A stretch of 64,000 nucleotides of DNA, from positions 1 to 64,000 of the forward strand of contig CANJQJ010000009.1 in the NCBI GenBank assembly GCA_947476425.1, written 5' to 3'. The notes below the pieces were generated by a model. It was not told the origin of the DNA. It saw only the letters and a program-made list of their open reading frames with translations, and made no database searches. The stretch comes from Sphingomonadaceae bacterium. GTDB lineage: Bacteria > Pseudomonadota > Alphaproteobacteria > Sphingomonadales > Sphingomonadaceae. Position 1 is the stretch's first letter, and the number at the start of each line of letters is the position of its first letter. This document shows, piece by piece, positions 17,364-26,577 of this stretch. The translations under genes and the position numbers were made by a program.

Positions 17364-19072
17364 GCGACGAACTCCGGCACGCGATCGAGCGTCAGGCTTT
17401 CCTGCGCGCCGAGGCGGGAGGTCGCCGGGGTCAGGTCAAGCCAGGGCTGGAGCTGCGCGGGTTGCCAGACGCGGGCGACGACCGTCGTCATCGAGCATTG
17501 GAAGCCGCCGATCCCGGCTTGCGCGACTTCGTCCCAGCCATTTTCGGGGATTACCTCGTCCTTGAGCGTCCAGCGGCCTGCCTGCCACTCGAGAATGCGG
17601 CGGAAACGGAAGGGCGCAGGCTTGCGTCCGGTGACCAGCATGCGCTGAAGCAGACGGCGGATCAGATCCGGGAACCAGCGTCCGACGGTGATCATCAGCG
17701 CCCGGAAGATGATCGATTTCACCGGGGTGAGCAGCGCTGATTTCGCCCACGCCATCTGGCCTTCGATGACGATCCGATCCGCGCCAAGCTCGACCTTGTT
17801 TTCGGCCTCGAGATGCGTGACCGCGACTCGACCGCTCTTCATCGCCAGCGTCGGCCCGGTATCGGCAAGCAGCAGCCGCCCCTTGTCGAACAACCGGAAC
17901 GCGCCGCCATGCGACCAGCCTAAATAGAGGCGCTGGTCGCCGCGGCCCTCGATCAGCAGCTTCGCATCCTGGTAGATGACTCGGCCATCGGGGAGCGGGG
18001 AAGGGCCGGGGCGCTCCGCCTGCCATTCCTTCCATGCCATCAGCCAGCTCGTGACGTGATGGCCGAAGATGCGATCGTCGGCGACCGCCGGATTTTCACC
18101 GCGTGCAAGGATGGGCAGCGCGGCGTCGTTGATCGCGAGGCCGAGCGGGCACCAGCTGCCAGCGATCTCGAAACCATGGACGAAGAAATTGAGCGTGCAG
18201 CGGCTGGTATATTCGCCGCCCAGCGTGCCGTCCGGATGCAGCATCGAATGGATGAAGCGGATCGCGCGCTCGCAGGGATCGCGCAGCCCGAGCTCGGGGC
18301 GGCGGCGGTCGAGATCGGCGAGCAGCGCGATGGTGAGCGTCGTATAGCCCGGATCGGCGCCCTCATATTCCGCGAACCAGCCTTCGCGATGCTGCCATGA
18401 CAGCAGCCGGCCAAGCCGCTTGCGGAAGGGCGCTTCCCACTCGTCGCCAAAGCGTTCGAGCATGCGCTGGAGGCAGGCAGCGATCAGCGCTTCGTGGTTG
18501 GAAAGCCGCCCGCTTTCCGCGTGCGTGGCGAGCCAGTTGGCGCGGAGCTTGAGGAAGGCGTCAATCTCGGGATCGCCGTGCAGGCCGATGATCTCGGATG
18601 CGTCGAGGAACGCGATGAGCGAAAATGCTGCGGCACCGGCGGCGCGTTCGAACGGGTAATAATCGTCGCACGAACCGTCGGGATGCGAAGCGCGCGCGGC
18701 GAAGCGGATTCCAGCCTCGATCCAGTTGCGGATCTCGGGCTGCCGGAAATAGGGATTGCCGGGAATATCGAGCGACCATGCGAGCGCGAGCGGCAGCACT
18801 TCCTTCTGGGACATGCCGGTTGGAAAATCCATCACCCGGTAGTGCCACCACATGCGATCGAAGCTGCCATAGGTCGGGCTGACCGGCGTGCGATCCTGGA
18901 GCGTGAGGAGGCGCGGAATTTCCGCCAGGGCACGGCGGGCAAGCACGTCGCGGAGCGGGGAAGCTGAGTTTTCTGGCAAGATCTTTCCAGCCTTCATCGC
19001 GGTGCGGGCACGCGGTCGGTTAGCCGCATAGGTGCTGCGGCGCAAGCGATATGGATCGGTAATTCCCGCCAT
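17360..19072 (-). CDS. Alpha/alpha-toroid protein with heparinase II/III-like C-terminal region
   Basis: A 570-residue protein without signal peptide or membrane segments. Residues about 60-330 are helix-rich with aromatic/His motifs typical of alpha/alpha-toroid glycan-processing enzymes (MWWHYRVMDFPTG, HPDGSCDDYYPFER, LSNHEALIAACL, HPDGTLGGEYTSRC). The C-terminal 200 residues look beta-rich, with YLGWSHGGAFRLFDKGRL. This layout resembles the heparinase II/III group, but I cannot identify a catalytic residue set, so lyase activity is a guess. The start is uncertain: 19072, 18997 and 19123 are all possible and none has a good ribosome-binding site. Its stop overlaps the proposed CTG start of the next gene. 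It diverges from the DUF2141 gene. Confidence 0.5.
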   Translation of the reverse strand: MAGITDPYRLRRSTYAANRPRARTAMKAGKILPENSASPLRDVLARRALAEIPRLLTLQDRTPVSPTYGSFDRMWWHYRVMDFPTGMSQKEVLPLALAWSLDIPGNPYFRQPEIRNWIEAGIRFAARASHPDGSCDDYYPFERAAGAAAFSLIAFLDASEIIGLHGDPEIDAFLKLRANWLATHAESGRLSNHEALIAACLQRMLERFGDEWEAPFRKRLGRLLSWQHREGWFAEYEGADPGYTTLTIALLADLDRRRPELGLRDPCERAIRFIHSMLHPDGTLGGEYTSRCTLNFFVHGFEIAGSWCPLGLAINDAALPILARGENPAVADDRIFGHHVTSWLMAWKEWQAERPGPSPLPDGRVIYQDAKLLIEGRGDQRLYLGWSHGGAFRLFDKGRLLLADTGPTLAMKSGRVAVTHLEAENKVELGADRIVIEGQMAWAKSALLTPVKSIIFRALMITVGRWFPDLIRRLLQRMLVTGRKPAPFRFRRILEWQAGRWTLKDEVIPENGWDEVAQAGIGGFQCSMTTVVARVWQPAQLQPWLDLTPATSRLGAQESLTLDRVPEFVA

Positions 19073-19148
19073 GGAGGCACCATAATTCCGCCTTGAACGG
19101 CCGATATCGAGCAGCCTACCCATGGTAGTGCCGGAGAGGGTTTGCCTG

Positions 19149-19649
19149 ATGAAGATTGATCGTTTCGCTATATTGGCCCTGCTGTCGTTCGCGGCCGCAG
19201 CGCCAGCGAACGCCCAGGCCGCGATTGGGCCCGACGCGGCATCGTGCCGCGAAGGCGCCTCCGGCCCGGCGATTCTCGTCAACGTCCACGGCTTCCGCAA
19301 GCAGACCGGTACGATCCGCGTTCAACTGCATGGCAGCGATGGCTCGACATGGCTTCAGAAGCTGAAATGGATGCGTCGCATCGAATTGCCGGTAACCGGG
19401 GCAAGCATGCCAGTCTGCATCGCGGTTCCAGCCCCCGGCCGCTACGCGATCGCGGTCCGGCATGACGAGGACGGCGATCATACGATGACGAGCAAGGATG
19501 GCGGCGGTTATTCGCGCAATCCAAAGCTGTCGATATTTCACTACAAGCCGACCTACAGCGAAGTCGTGTTCAACGTCGGTCCGCGGATCACGCCGGTGGA
19601 TGTGGAGTTGAACTATCTGTCGGGGCTGACGATCGGGCCTGTGGGGTAG
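19149..19649 (+). CDS. DUF2141 domain protein, exported
   Basis: A 166-residue protein with an N-terminal signal peptide (FAILALLSFAAAAPANA, cleavage expected after ANA) and a DUF2141 domain: ILVNVHGFRKQTGTIRVQL, VPAPGRYAIAVRHDEDGD and GGGYSRNPKLS. Predicted periplasmic or surface beta-sandwich of unknown function. Start chosen at 19149, after GGAGAGGG and at the signal peptide; an earlier in-frame start would add nine residues. Divergent from the toroid gene. Confidence 0.85.
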   Translation: MKIDRFAILALLSFAAAAPANAQAAIGPDAASCREGASGPAILVNVHGFRKQTGTIRVQLHGSDGSTWLQKLKWMRRIELPVTGASMPVCIAVPAPGRYAIAVRHDEDGDHTMTSKDGGGYSRNPKLSIFHYKPTYSEVVFNVGPRITPVDVELNYLSGLTIGPVG

Positions 19650-19717
19650 GACTCGGCCTTCGACTATGTGATCGTCATCCCTACGCCCCCTTCTTCGTCA
19701 TCCCGACGCCCCGCGCT

Positions 19718-19811
19718 CGTCATCCCGGCGGACGCCGGGATCCACGTTACGGTGGTCCCTCGATCGCAAGACCTGTGGGTCCCATGGATCCCGACTTTCG
19801 TCGGGATGACG
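19718..19811 (-). repeat. 94-bp bipartite palindrome, copy B, with flanking half-copies
   Basis: Reverse orientation relative to copy A: CCCGGC-GGAC-GCCGGG arm first, then CCCGAC-TTTC-GTCGGG. Half-motifs flank it: CGTCATCCC at about 19696-19704 and the arm CCCGGC-ATCC-GCCGGGATGACG ending at 19888. Located between the convergent ends of the DUF2141 and acyltransferase genes and filling most of that 259-bp gap. Confidence 0.9.
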
Positions 19812-19908
19812 ACTGGAGGCGTCGGTATGATGCTGCGCGGGATTGACCGACAGGAGACGTCGGGATCCCGGCATCCGCCGGGATGACGATTCAATTAGTC
19901 GGCCGCGC

Positions 19909-21879
19909 TTACTTCTTCCCGTCGATCCGCCGCAGCATTTCGTCGGCGACCATTTCCTCGCCGATCACCGAGAGATGATGCCCGTCGAAATAAAGCGACT
20001 TGCCGCCTCGCGCCGCAAAGCATTGGCTGGCGTCGCATAGCAGCGGCGTAGGATCGATCACCGTCACCCCCGCCGGTATGTCTCCAAGATGCGCGGTCAC
20101 ATAGGCCGAGCGCCGGTTCCACCAGTCGCGGCTGACGCCTAGGATCGTCGGGCTGTCATGCTTGGCGATGAGGTCCTGGATGTTGCGGGGCAGTTCCGGC
20201 GGCTGCAGGAGCAGGATGACGTTCTTCCCGGAATCGCGGAAATAGCGGAGCAGGCGGATATAGGAGGCCCACGCCTTGGCACGCTCCGATGGCAGGACCA
20301 GATCGGGAAGCCCCGGATAATATTCCGCGTGCTCGCCATACAGATATTTGTCGATCCGGTAGGACACCACGACGGTCTTGATCGTCTTGCTGGCCGCTAC
20401 ATAGCGCGCGGCCTCGTTGGTCCAGCGAATGCAGGGATCATCCGCCCCGGTCTGGCCGAAGGCTGGCTGGCAGGCGCGAAACGAGAGCTGCTTGATCCCG
20501 TCACCGCGCGGCTTGAGCCGTTCAGCCAGGGCATAGGACAGCTCGACGACATGGCTGTCGCCGAAGGTCGCCCAGCTTGGATGGGGCACGAAGAAAGCGC
20601 AGGCCAGCTCGGGCTTTCGGTAATCGGATCCCCGCGTGTGGCACTCCTCGCGCTTGGGGCTTGGCGCCGCGGTCACCAACATGCGCTGCTGGGCTGGCGA
20701 AAGGCGAAGCTTGAGATAGCCACTGGTGGCTATCGCGCCAGCGCCGATCCCGATCACCACGAGCGAGAGCGAGCCTGCCCACAGCACCAGCGTCCGAAGC
20801 GACATTTCCGATTTCCTGCGGAAAGGCCGCTCGACGAAACGCCAGCTGAACCACGACAGCAGGAAGGTAAGCGCGATCAGGCTCGCCAGCATCGCCGGGC
20901 CAAGCGAAGCCGGGCTCATGATGCGGGCAAAGGCGAAGATCGGCTGATGCCAGAGATACAGGCTGTAGCTGATCAGCCCGATACCAACCATGACGCGGCT
21001 GGCGAGCAGCCGGTAGGTCCAGGTGCCGGGTTGCGCATAGAGGATGATCAGCGCGGTCCCCGCGGTCGGCGCGAGGGCATAGATGCTCGGGAACGGGGTC
21101 GTGCGATCGAACGCGAAGACCGAGAACAGGATCAGCCCAAGCCCGAGCAGCCCGGCGCATTCGGCTGGCCAGCGCCTCATCCGCGTCGGCATTGGCGCAT
21201 GGCGCCCGCGATAATAAGCGACGATCGAGCCCATCAGCAATTCCCACGCGCGGGCATGGGGCAGGTAGAATCCCCATTCGGGCACATAGCGGAAGGTGAA
21301 GGGGGTGAATTTAGCCGGATCGAGCGACCCGAAATAACCGCCATATTGCGCGAGTGCGAGGCTCAGCAGAGCGGCCGCGACGAATATGTGGAGCAACCGC
21401 GCCCGCTGCATTCGCATGATCACGATAAGCAGGATCGGGAACAGGATGTAGAACTGCTCCTCGACCGCGAGGCTCCAGGTGTGGAGGAGCGGGTTGAGCT
21501 CAGCGGTGACCGAAAAATATCCGCTCTGCGCATAAAGCGCGATGTTCGAAGAGAAGAAGATCGTGGCGATGGAGGTGATCCCGAAGGCGCGCAGGTCCGA
21601 CGGTGAAAGCAGGACCAGCGCGAACGGGAGCACCGCGATGGCGACGAACATCAGCGCCGGCAGGATCCGCCGAGCGCGACGCTCGTAGAAATTGGCGAAG
21701 GTGAAGCTGCCGGTATCGATCTCGTGAATCAGCAGCGAGCTGATCAGGAAGCCGCTGATGACGAAGAAGACATCGACGCCGACGAAGCCGCCGGTGAAAG
21801 GCGCGATGCCCGCATGGAAAAGGATGACGGAGACGACCGCGATTGCCCTCAGTCCGTCGATCTCCCTGCGATACTGCAT
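19909..21879 (-). CDS. Acyltransferase with C-terminal SGNH domain (OafA/OatA-like)
   Basis: A 656-residue protein. Residues 1-370 are an acyltransferase-3 membrane domain of about ten helices, starting YRREIDGLRAIAVVSVILFH and containing FFVISGFLIS, HTWSLAVEEQFY and RFVERPFRR. Residues 430-650 are an SGNH hydrolase-like domain with the Ser block TFGDSHVVE and a terminal DGHHLS. Such fusions O-acylate surface polysaccharide or peptidoglycan, with the SGNH part acting outside the membrane. The start at 21879 is chosen because the family begins right before YRxEIDGLRA. It is 95 bp downstream of the GT2 gene on the same strand, so it probably modifies the same glycan. Confidence 0.9.
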   Translation of the reverse strand: MQYRREIDGLRAIAVVSVILFHAGIAPFTGGFVGVDVFFVISGFLISSLLIHEIDTGSFTFANFYERRARRILPALMFVAIAVLPFALVLLSPSDLRAFGITSIATIFFSSNIALYAQSGYFSVTAELNPLLHTWSLAVEEQFYILFPILLIVIMRMQRARLLHIFVAAALLSLALAQYGGYFGSLDPAKFTPFTFRYVPEWGFYLPHARAWELLMGSIVAYYRGRHAPMPTRMRRWPAECAGLLGLGLILFSVFAFDRTTPFPSIYALAPTAGTALIILYAQPGTWTYRLLASRVMVGIGLISYSLYLWHQPIFAFARIMSPASLGPAMLASLIALTFLLSWFSWRFVERPFRRKSEMSLRTLVLWAGSLSLVVIGIGAGAIATSGYLKLRLSPAQQRMLVTAAPSPKREECHTRGSDYRKPELACAFFVPHPSWATFGDSHVVELSYALAERLKPRGDGIKQLSFRACQPAFGQTGADDPCIRWTNEAARYVAASKTIKTVVVSYRIDKYLYGEHAEYYPGLPDLVLPSERAKAWASYIRLLRYFRDSGKNVILLLQPPELPRNIQDLIAKHDSPTILGVSRDWWNRRSAYVTAHLGDIPAGVTVIDPTPLLCDASQCFAARGGKSLYFDGHHLSVIGEEMVADEMLRRIDGKK

Positions 21880-21974
21880 TCCGGCGGCATGCGGACGCGC
21901 CTCTGCATCGCGCGAATGGCGTTGCGGAACCGTCGCAGGCACGGCCTCGACCTCAAGTGCGAATGTGTCGGCTA

Positions 21975-23036
21975 TTATCGTTCTTCAGGTGCTTCGGAAT
22001 CGCTAGGATCGAGGCTGTCGTAATAGGCCTCCGCCGCGGCGCGCCGCAACCGATACTGGATGTCCTGGAGCAGCCGGCGATTGATCGAGAGCAGTTCGCC
22101 GATGAGGCCGAGCATCCACAGCAGGCCGGCCAGGCCGATCAGCATCGATGCCGCGATCAGGCTCGGGACGTGCGCGCGTTCGGTGCCCTGGAAATAGAGC
22201 AACAGCCAGCGCAGCATCAAGGCCACGCCCATCAGGGCAGGGGGGGCGCCAAGCAGGAAGAAGGTCTTGCCGGGCTTGTAGATCAGGAAGGCGCGCAGGA
22301 TCGCGGCCATCGAGCGCTTCACATAATTGCCGATCGAGCGAACCAGCCGCGAAGGCCGGGTCTCGCGCGGGCTCGAGATCGGGATCGAAACGATGCGGAT
22401 GCCCGAGAGCCCCGCCTGGATGATCGATTCCATCGTGTAGGAGTAGCTGTCGAACACGTTGATCCGCAGCGCTGCCTCGCGCGAAATCGCACGAAAGCCG
22501 CTCGGCGCATCCTGCACGTTGGTGCCGGAGACGACCTGGACCACCTTGGAGCCGAGCAGCTGGAGCTGCTTCTTGAGCCAGGAGAAATGCTCGACGTCCG
22601 AGATCGGCCGATCGCCCACCACGAACTGAGCGCGGCGTTCGAGGATCGGCGCGATCAGCGCTGGAATATCGGCAGCGTTATATTGATTGTCGGCGTCGGT
22701 GTTGACGATGATGTCAGCACCGAGTTCCACCGCGCGCTGCAGGCCAGCCATGAAGCCGTTGGCCAGCCCCTTGTTGACCGGGAGGTCGATGATGTGATCG
22801 GCGCCGGCCGCTCGCGCGACCTCGACCGTGCGATCGCGGCTGCCGTCATTGATGATCAGCCACTCGATCGTGTCGATCCCCGGAAGCGTGCGCGGGAGAT
22901 CGGCCAGCGTCTCCGCGATCGTCTCTTCCTCGTTGTAGCAGGGGATCTGGATGATGAGCTTGACTGGACGCCGCGCACCCGAACCGGCGGGCCGAACTGG
23001 CCGCTCGGTCAGGGGAAAAATCGTTTCAGGCGGCAC
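21975..23036 (-). CDS. Glycosyltransferase family 2 with C-terminal membrane helices
   Basis: A 353-residue GT2 enzyme of the dolichol-phosphate-mannose synthase-like type. N-terminal GT-A domain: IIQIPCYNEEETI, LIINDGSRDRT, VNKGLANGFMAGL and the metal-binding NTDADNQYNAADIP. Two hydrophobic segments near residues 255-315 (FFLLGAPPALMGVALMLRW and LIAASMLIGLAGLLWMLGLIG) anchor it, typical of enzymes that charge a lipid carrier. GTG start with GGAG 6 bases upstream; it overlaps the 3' end of the GT4 gene by 11 bp. Confidence 0.92.
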   Translation of the reverse strand: MPPETIFPLTERPVRPAGSGARRPVKLIIQIPCYNEEETIAETLADLPRTLPGIDTIEWLIINDGSRDRTVEVARAAGADHIIDLPVNKGLANGFMAGLQRAVELGADIIVNTDADNQYNAADIPALIAPILERRAQFVVGDRPISDVEHFSWLKKQLQLLGSKVVQVVSGTNVQDAPSGFRAISREAALRINVFDSYSYTMESIIQAGLSGIRIVSIPISSPRETRPSRLVRSIGNYVKRSMAAILRAFLIYKPGKTFFLLGAPPALMGVALMLRWLLLYFQGTERAHVPSLIAASMLIGLAGLLWMLGLIGELLSINRRLLQDIQYRLRRAAAEAYYDSLDPSDSEAPEER

Positions 23037-24339
23037 GGCTTACTCCCTTGGTCATTTGCGCGCCGTGTTCGATTGCTGCGGCATCATATCCTGCCGCGCC
23101 GGTTAGGGCATAAGTTTCGATCACGGCGTCGAGCGCGGTCGGCCAGTCGAAGCGGGCAGATGCGGTGCAGGCGTCGGCACCGAGGCGAAGCCGGCGCTCG
23201 TCATTCTGCATCAACTGAGCGACGGCGTCCGTATAGGCCTCGATATCGTCGGCGGGAACCAGCATTCCGCTCCGGCCATTCTCGATCAGCGCGCTCGCGC
23301 TTGGTACATCGGCGCTCACGATCGCGAGCCCTGCCGCCATCGCTTCGAGATTGACGTTGCCGAAAGCCTCGGTGGCACTCGGGTTGATCAAGATATCAGC
23401 GCTCGCGACCGCGCGGGCAAGTGCCGCATCCTCGAGATGGCCAGTGAACACGGCATCGCCAAGCGACGCGGTGAGCTTCTCGCGCATCGGGCCTTCGCCG
23501 ACGAGCAAGGCACGCACCTTGTGGCCGCGCGCCCGCAGCGCATCGACCACGGCCGCGAAGATCTCGGTGCCCTTTTCAACGACAAGACGGCCGAAGAACA
23601 ACAGCACGATCTCATCGTCGCCAAAGCCCTGTTCGCGCCGCCAGGCGACGTCGCGCCGGGTCGGGCTGAACAGCGTGCGATCGACGCCGCGACCCCAGAT
23701 GCGCGCGCGCGAACCAAGCCCGCCAGCGGCGAGTTCGTCGGCAAGATACTGGTTGGGCGCGAGCGCGAAATCGCAATCATTATAGAAACCCGTCAGATAG
23801 CGCTCAGCGGCGGGGCGGAACATGTCGAGCCCGTAATAGCTGAGATAGGTCTCGAAGCGCGTGTGCAGGCTGGCGACCACTGGGATGCCAAGCTTGTGGG
23901 CGAAGCGCTTTGCCTGCCAGCCGAGCGGATCGGGCGCCGAAAGATGGACGATATTGGGCTGGAAGGCCATGATATCGTCGCGCGTACTGCGCGGAAGTCC
24001 AAGCGCGACGCGATATTCCGAGCGCCCCGGAATCGCGAACGAGCGCACCGGGACGAGGTCACCGGTCGCCGGAAATGCCGGCTCAGCGATTGCAGGCGAA
24101 TAGACTCGGACGGCGGCGCCGCGCGCCAGCAGATGCCCGACCAGCCGGTTGAGCGCCTTGTTGGCGCCATCGCGCACACAATTGTAATTACCGGAAAAAA
24201 GCGCGACACGCATGCCCCTGGCGCTTGCGTCGGAGGTTTCCCCGCCAAAGCCGATATTCGCCTGGCGATGCAACCGGACAGGAGCGGAAGCAGTCACCGA
24301 CCGGACGGCCGAATTCGCGAACAGCATTTCGGTGGGCAT
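23026..24339 (-). CDS. Glycosyltransferase family 4 (alpha-mannosyltransferase-like)
   Basis: A 437-residue GT-B glycosyltransferase. After about 40 variable residues it shows VALFSGNYNCVRDGANKALN at the donor-fold N-terminus, VVASLHTRFETYLSYYG, the C-terminal-domain strand LLFFGRLVVEKG, and the nucleotide-sugar site NPSATEAFGNVNLEAMAAG. This pattern resembles the GT4 alpha-mannosyltransferases of glycolipid pathways. The start at 24339 follows GGAGAAG; an upstream reading lacks a ribosome-binding site. First gene of the GT4 - GT2 - acyltransferase group. Confidence 0.92.
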   Translation of the reverse strand: MPTEMLFANSAVRSVTASAPVRLHRQANIGFGGETSDASARGMRVALFSGNYNCVRDGANKALNRLVGHLLARGAAVRVYSPAIAEPAFPATGDLVPVRSFAIPGRSEYRVALGLPRSTRDDIMAFQPNIVHLSAPDPLGWQAKRFAHKLGIPVVASLHTRFETYLSYYGLDMFRPAAERYLTGFYNDCDFALAPNQYLADELAAGGLGSRARIWGRGVDRTLFSPTRRDVAWRREQGFGDDEIVLLFFGRLVVEKGTEIFAAVVDALRARGHKVRALLVGEGPMREKLTASLGDAVFTGHLEDAALARAVASADILINPSATEAFGNVNLEAMAAGLAIVSADVPSASALIENGRSGMLVPADDIEAYTDAVAQLMQNDERRLRLGADACTASARFDWPTALDAVIETYALTGAAGYDAAAIEHGAQMTKGVSRAA

Positions 24340-24543
24340 ATCTTCTCCGTTCACCGGTCCATGATGCAGGGCCGCTTTGCCGGAATGATTTGTCCAAAAA
24401 GAGGCACGAAATCGGATATTGGCCGCAAAACATACGATACCGTCTGCCGCCCCGACGCTCATGTGACGCGCGCAGGATCGCCATCCCGCTCCAGTCGGGA
24501 TGGCGATCCTTGCGTGTGACGGATCAGTGCCCGGAAACGGGCT

Positions 24544-24783
24544 TCAGGCTGCGTCGTTCTCGTAGACGCGCTCGCCGAGCGCGCGATCGATGTTGTCGAA
24601 CAGGATCCGCAGGTCGGTGATCCCGGCAGTCTTCGCGTGCGTGCGGACGCCGGTCACCAGCTGGTGCAGCTGTCGCGCGGTCGCGTCATCGAGCTGGCCC
24701 ACCTGGTCGAGTCGCTTGGTCAGTACCCCAACCATCATCAGCGCCAGCATGGCAATATGGTCGGTCTGGTTTTCAAGTTGCAT
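24544..24783 (-). CDS. Small helical protein of unknown function
   Basis: A 79-residue product with a very strong ribosome-binding site (GGAGGAGG, 6-13 bases before the ATG). It is acidic and predicted mostly helical, with a mild hydrophobic patch HIAMLALMMVGVLTKRL near the N-terminus and no cysteine. I do not recognise the family. It stands alone between the GT4 gene and tRNA-Glu. Confidence 0.7.
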   Translation of the reverse strand: MQLENQTDHIAMLALMMVGVLTKRLDQVGQLDDATARQLHQLVTGVRTHAKTAGITDLRILFDNIDRALGERVYENDAA

Positions 24784-24952
24784 AACGTCCTCCTCCCAAG
24801 GCTCCGGCGTTCATCCGACGCATCTCAGGATGCGTGGCACCCGGAACTTTCGAGCCCGCGAAATCGCGAACGGACAACGTACGCCTTGTCCAATCGTTCC
24901 GGAAGAGCAGTGAAATCGACGCTCGCAAACATTCGCACCAGCTCGTTTGAGC

Positions 24953-25028
24953 TGGTGACCCCTACGGGACTCGAACCCGTGTTTTCGCCGTGAGAGGGCG
25001 ACGTCCTGGACCGCTAGACGAAGGGGCC
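24953..25028 (-). tRNA. tRNA-Glu (CTC anticodon)
   Basis: Read on the minus strand from 25028: acceptor GGCCCCT pairing with AGGGGTC, anticodon arm TCGCC-CTCTCAC-GGCGA giving CTC, T arm with GGGTTCGAGTCCC, and an encoded CCA. A hairpin with stem CACCAGCTC and loop GTTT (24936-24957) uses the CCA end and may aid 3' processing or termination. Confidence 0.95.
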
Positions 25029-25185
25029 TTAGCGCGGCGGAAGACGGCCATTATGGCTGGATTCGACAGGCGTCAAGGCGGCGGGGAGGTGATCGGGAGA
25101 AAGCTTTGAATTGGTGTATATAAATCACAGCAACCAGGCGGCGATCGCGCTCGCGAAACGCCGCCCACGCTTTCCCGTCATTTGG

Positions 25186-26484
25186 TCAGGCAGTCGCGAG
25201 TGCCAGGGCCTGGTCCAGATCGGCGATGATGTCGTCGATATGCTCGAGGCCGACTGAAAGCCGCACATAACCCTCCGAAACTCCGGTCGCGAGCCGGTCC
25301 TCGATCGACAATTGCGAATGAGTCGTCGAGGCCGGATGGATGGCAAGGCTGCGGGCGTCGCCGATATTGGCGACATGGTAGAAGAGCTTGAGCTCGTCGA
25401 TGAACATGCGCCCCGCCTCGCGCCCGCCTTCGAGCTCGAAACCGACGAGCCCGCCGAACCCGCCGGTCAGAACCGCCTCCGCCCGCTCGCGCTGTGCGCC
25501 ATGCTGGAGCGAGGGGTGGATCACCCGGATGACGTCTTTCCGGCGAACGAGATGGTCGACTACCGCCTGGGCATTCTCGCAATGGCGGCGGATGCGGAGC
25601 GGCAGCGTCTCGACGCCCTGGATCAGCTGGAACGCATTGAACGGCGATAGTGCCGCGCCGAGATCGCGCAGCAGCACGGTGCGCGCGCGCAATATATAGG
25701 CGATCGGGCCGAGCGGTTTTGCGGCCTGCGCCCATATCGCGCCATGATAGCTCGGATCCGGGGTGTTGAGCATCGGCTGCCGCTCGGGGAAATCCTCCCA
25801 CGGGAAATTGCCGCCATCGACGATCATGCCGCCGATCGAGGTGCCGTGGCCGCCAATATATTTGGTGGTCGAATAGACCACGATCGCGGCGCCATGATCG
25901 AACGGGCGGGCGAGGAGCGGGGCGGCGGTGTTGTCGACGATCAGCGGAATGCCGATCTGGCGGCCGAGCGTCGCGATCTCGGCCATCGGCGCGACCACGA
26001 GCTTGGGATTGGGCAGCGTCTCGATATACCAGGCGCGGGTGCGGTCGTCGCTTGCGGTGACGAAGGCGTCGGCATTGGCTGGATCGACGAAGCGGACCTC
26101 GATCCCCATGTCCTTCATCGTGTTGGCGAAGAGATTGTAGGTGCCGCCGTAGAGATCGGTCCCCGCGACGATATTGTCGCCGGCGCGCGCGAGATTCTGG
26201 ATCGAGAATGCGGACGCGGCCTGCCCGGAGGCGACCGCAAGCGCAGCGGCGCCGCCCTCGAGCGCGGCGATGCGCTGTTCGAGCACATCGGTCGTCGGGT
26301 TCATGATTCGCGTGTAGATATTGCCGAGCTCGGCAAGCGCGAACAGGTTCGAGGCATGCTCGGTATCGCGGAACTGGTAGGAGGTCGTCTGGTGGATCGG
26401 CGGCGCCACTGAGCCGGTCGTCGGATCGGCGCGCCAGCCGGCGTGCAGCGCAAGCGTCTCGGGGTGAAGCTTTCGCGTGGTCAT
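25186..26484 (-). CDS. metY: O-acetylhomoserine aminocarboxypropyltransferase (sulfhydrylase)
   Basis: PLP enzyme of the Cys/Met-metabolism family (432 residues) making homocysteine from O-acetylhomoserine and sulfide, or methionine from methanethiol. Landmarks: YTRIMNPTTDVLEQR, SGQAASAFSIQNL, DLYGGTYNLFANT, the PLP-lysine motif YSTTKYIGGHG (Lys208), and the C-terminal HPASTTHSQL and VRLSVGLEHIDDI. AAGGAGG lies 8 bases before the ATG. Nearest palindrome copy begins about 90 bp upstream, leaving little room for a leader riboswitch. The cystathionine-synthesising relatives are similar in sequence; gap lengths and the YGGTYNLF motif favour MetY. Confidence 0.93.
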   Translation of the reverse strand: MTTRKLHPETLALHAGWRADPTTGSVAPPIHQTTSYQFRDTEHASNLFALAELGNIYTRIMNPTTDVLEQRIAALEGGAAALAVASGQAASAFSIQNLARAGDNIVAGTDLYGGTYNLFANTMKDMGIEVRFVDPANADAFVTASDDRTRAWYIETLPNPKLVVAPMAEIATLGRQIGIPLIVDNTAAPLLARPFDHGAAIVVYSTTKYIGGHGTSIGGMIVDGGNFPWEDFPERQPMLNTPDPSYHGAIWAQAAKPLGPIAYILRARTVLLRDLGAALSPFNAFQLIQGVETLPLRIRRHCENAQAVVDHLVRRKDVIRVIHPSLQHGAQRERAEAVLTGGFGGLVGFELEGGREAGRMFIDELKLFYHVANIGDARSLAIHPASTTHSQLSIEDRLATGVSEGYVRLSVGLEHIDDIIADLDQALALATA

Positions 26485-26577
26485 TTCGGCTGCCTCCTTA
26501 TGATGGGTTGCGCTGCGCCGTTATTTCGACGCCCTTTCCGTCATCCCGACGCGCGTTCCGTCATCCCGCCCTCACCC

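Noticed and set aside
26485-26577. SAM-type riboswitch ahead of metY
   Set aside because: Only about 90 bases separate metY from the palindrome copy, and I could not match any SAM riboswitch consensus beyond the AAGGAGG ribosome-binding site.
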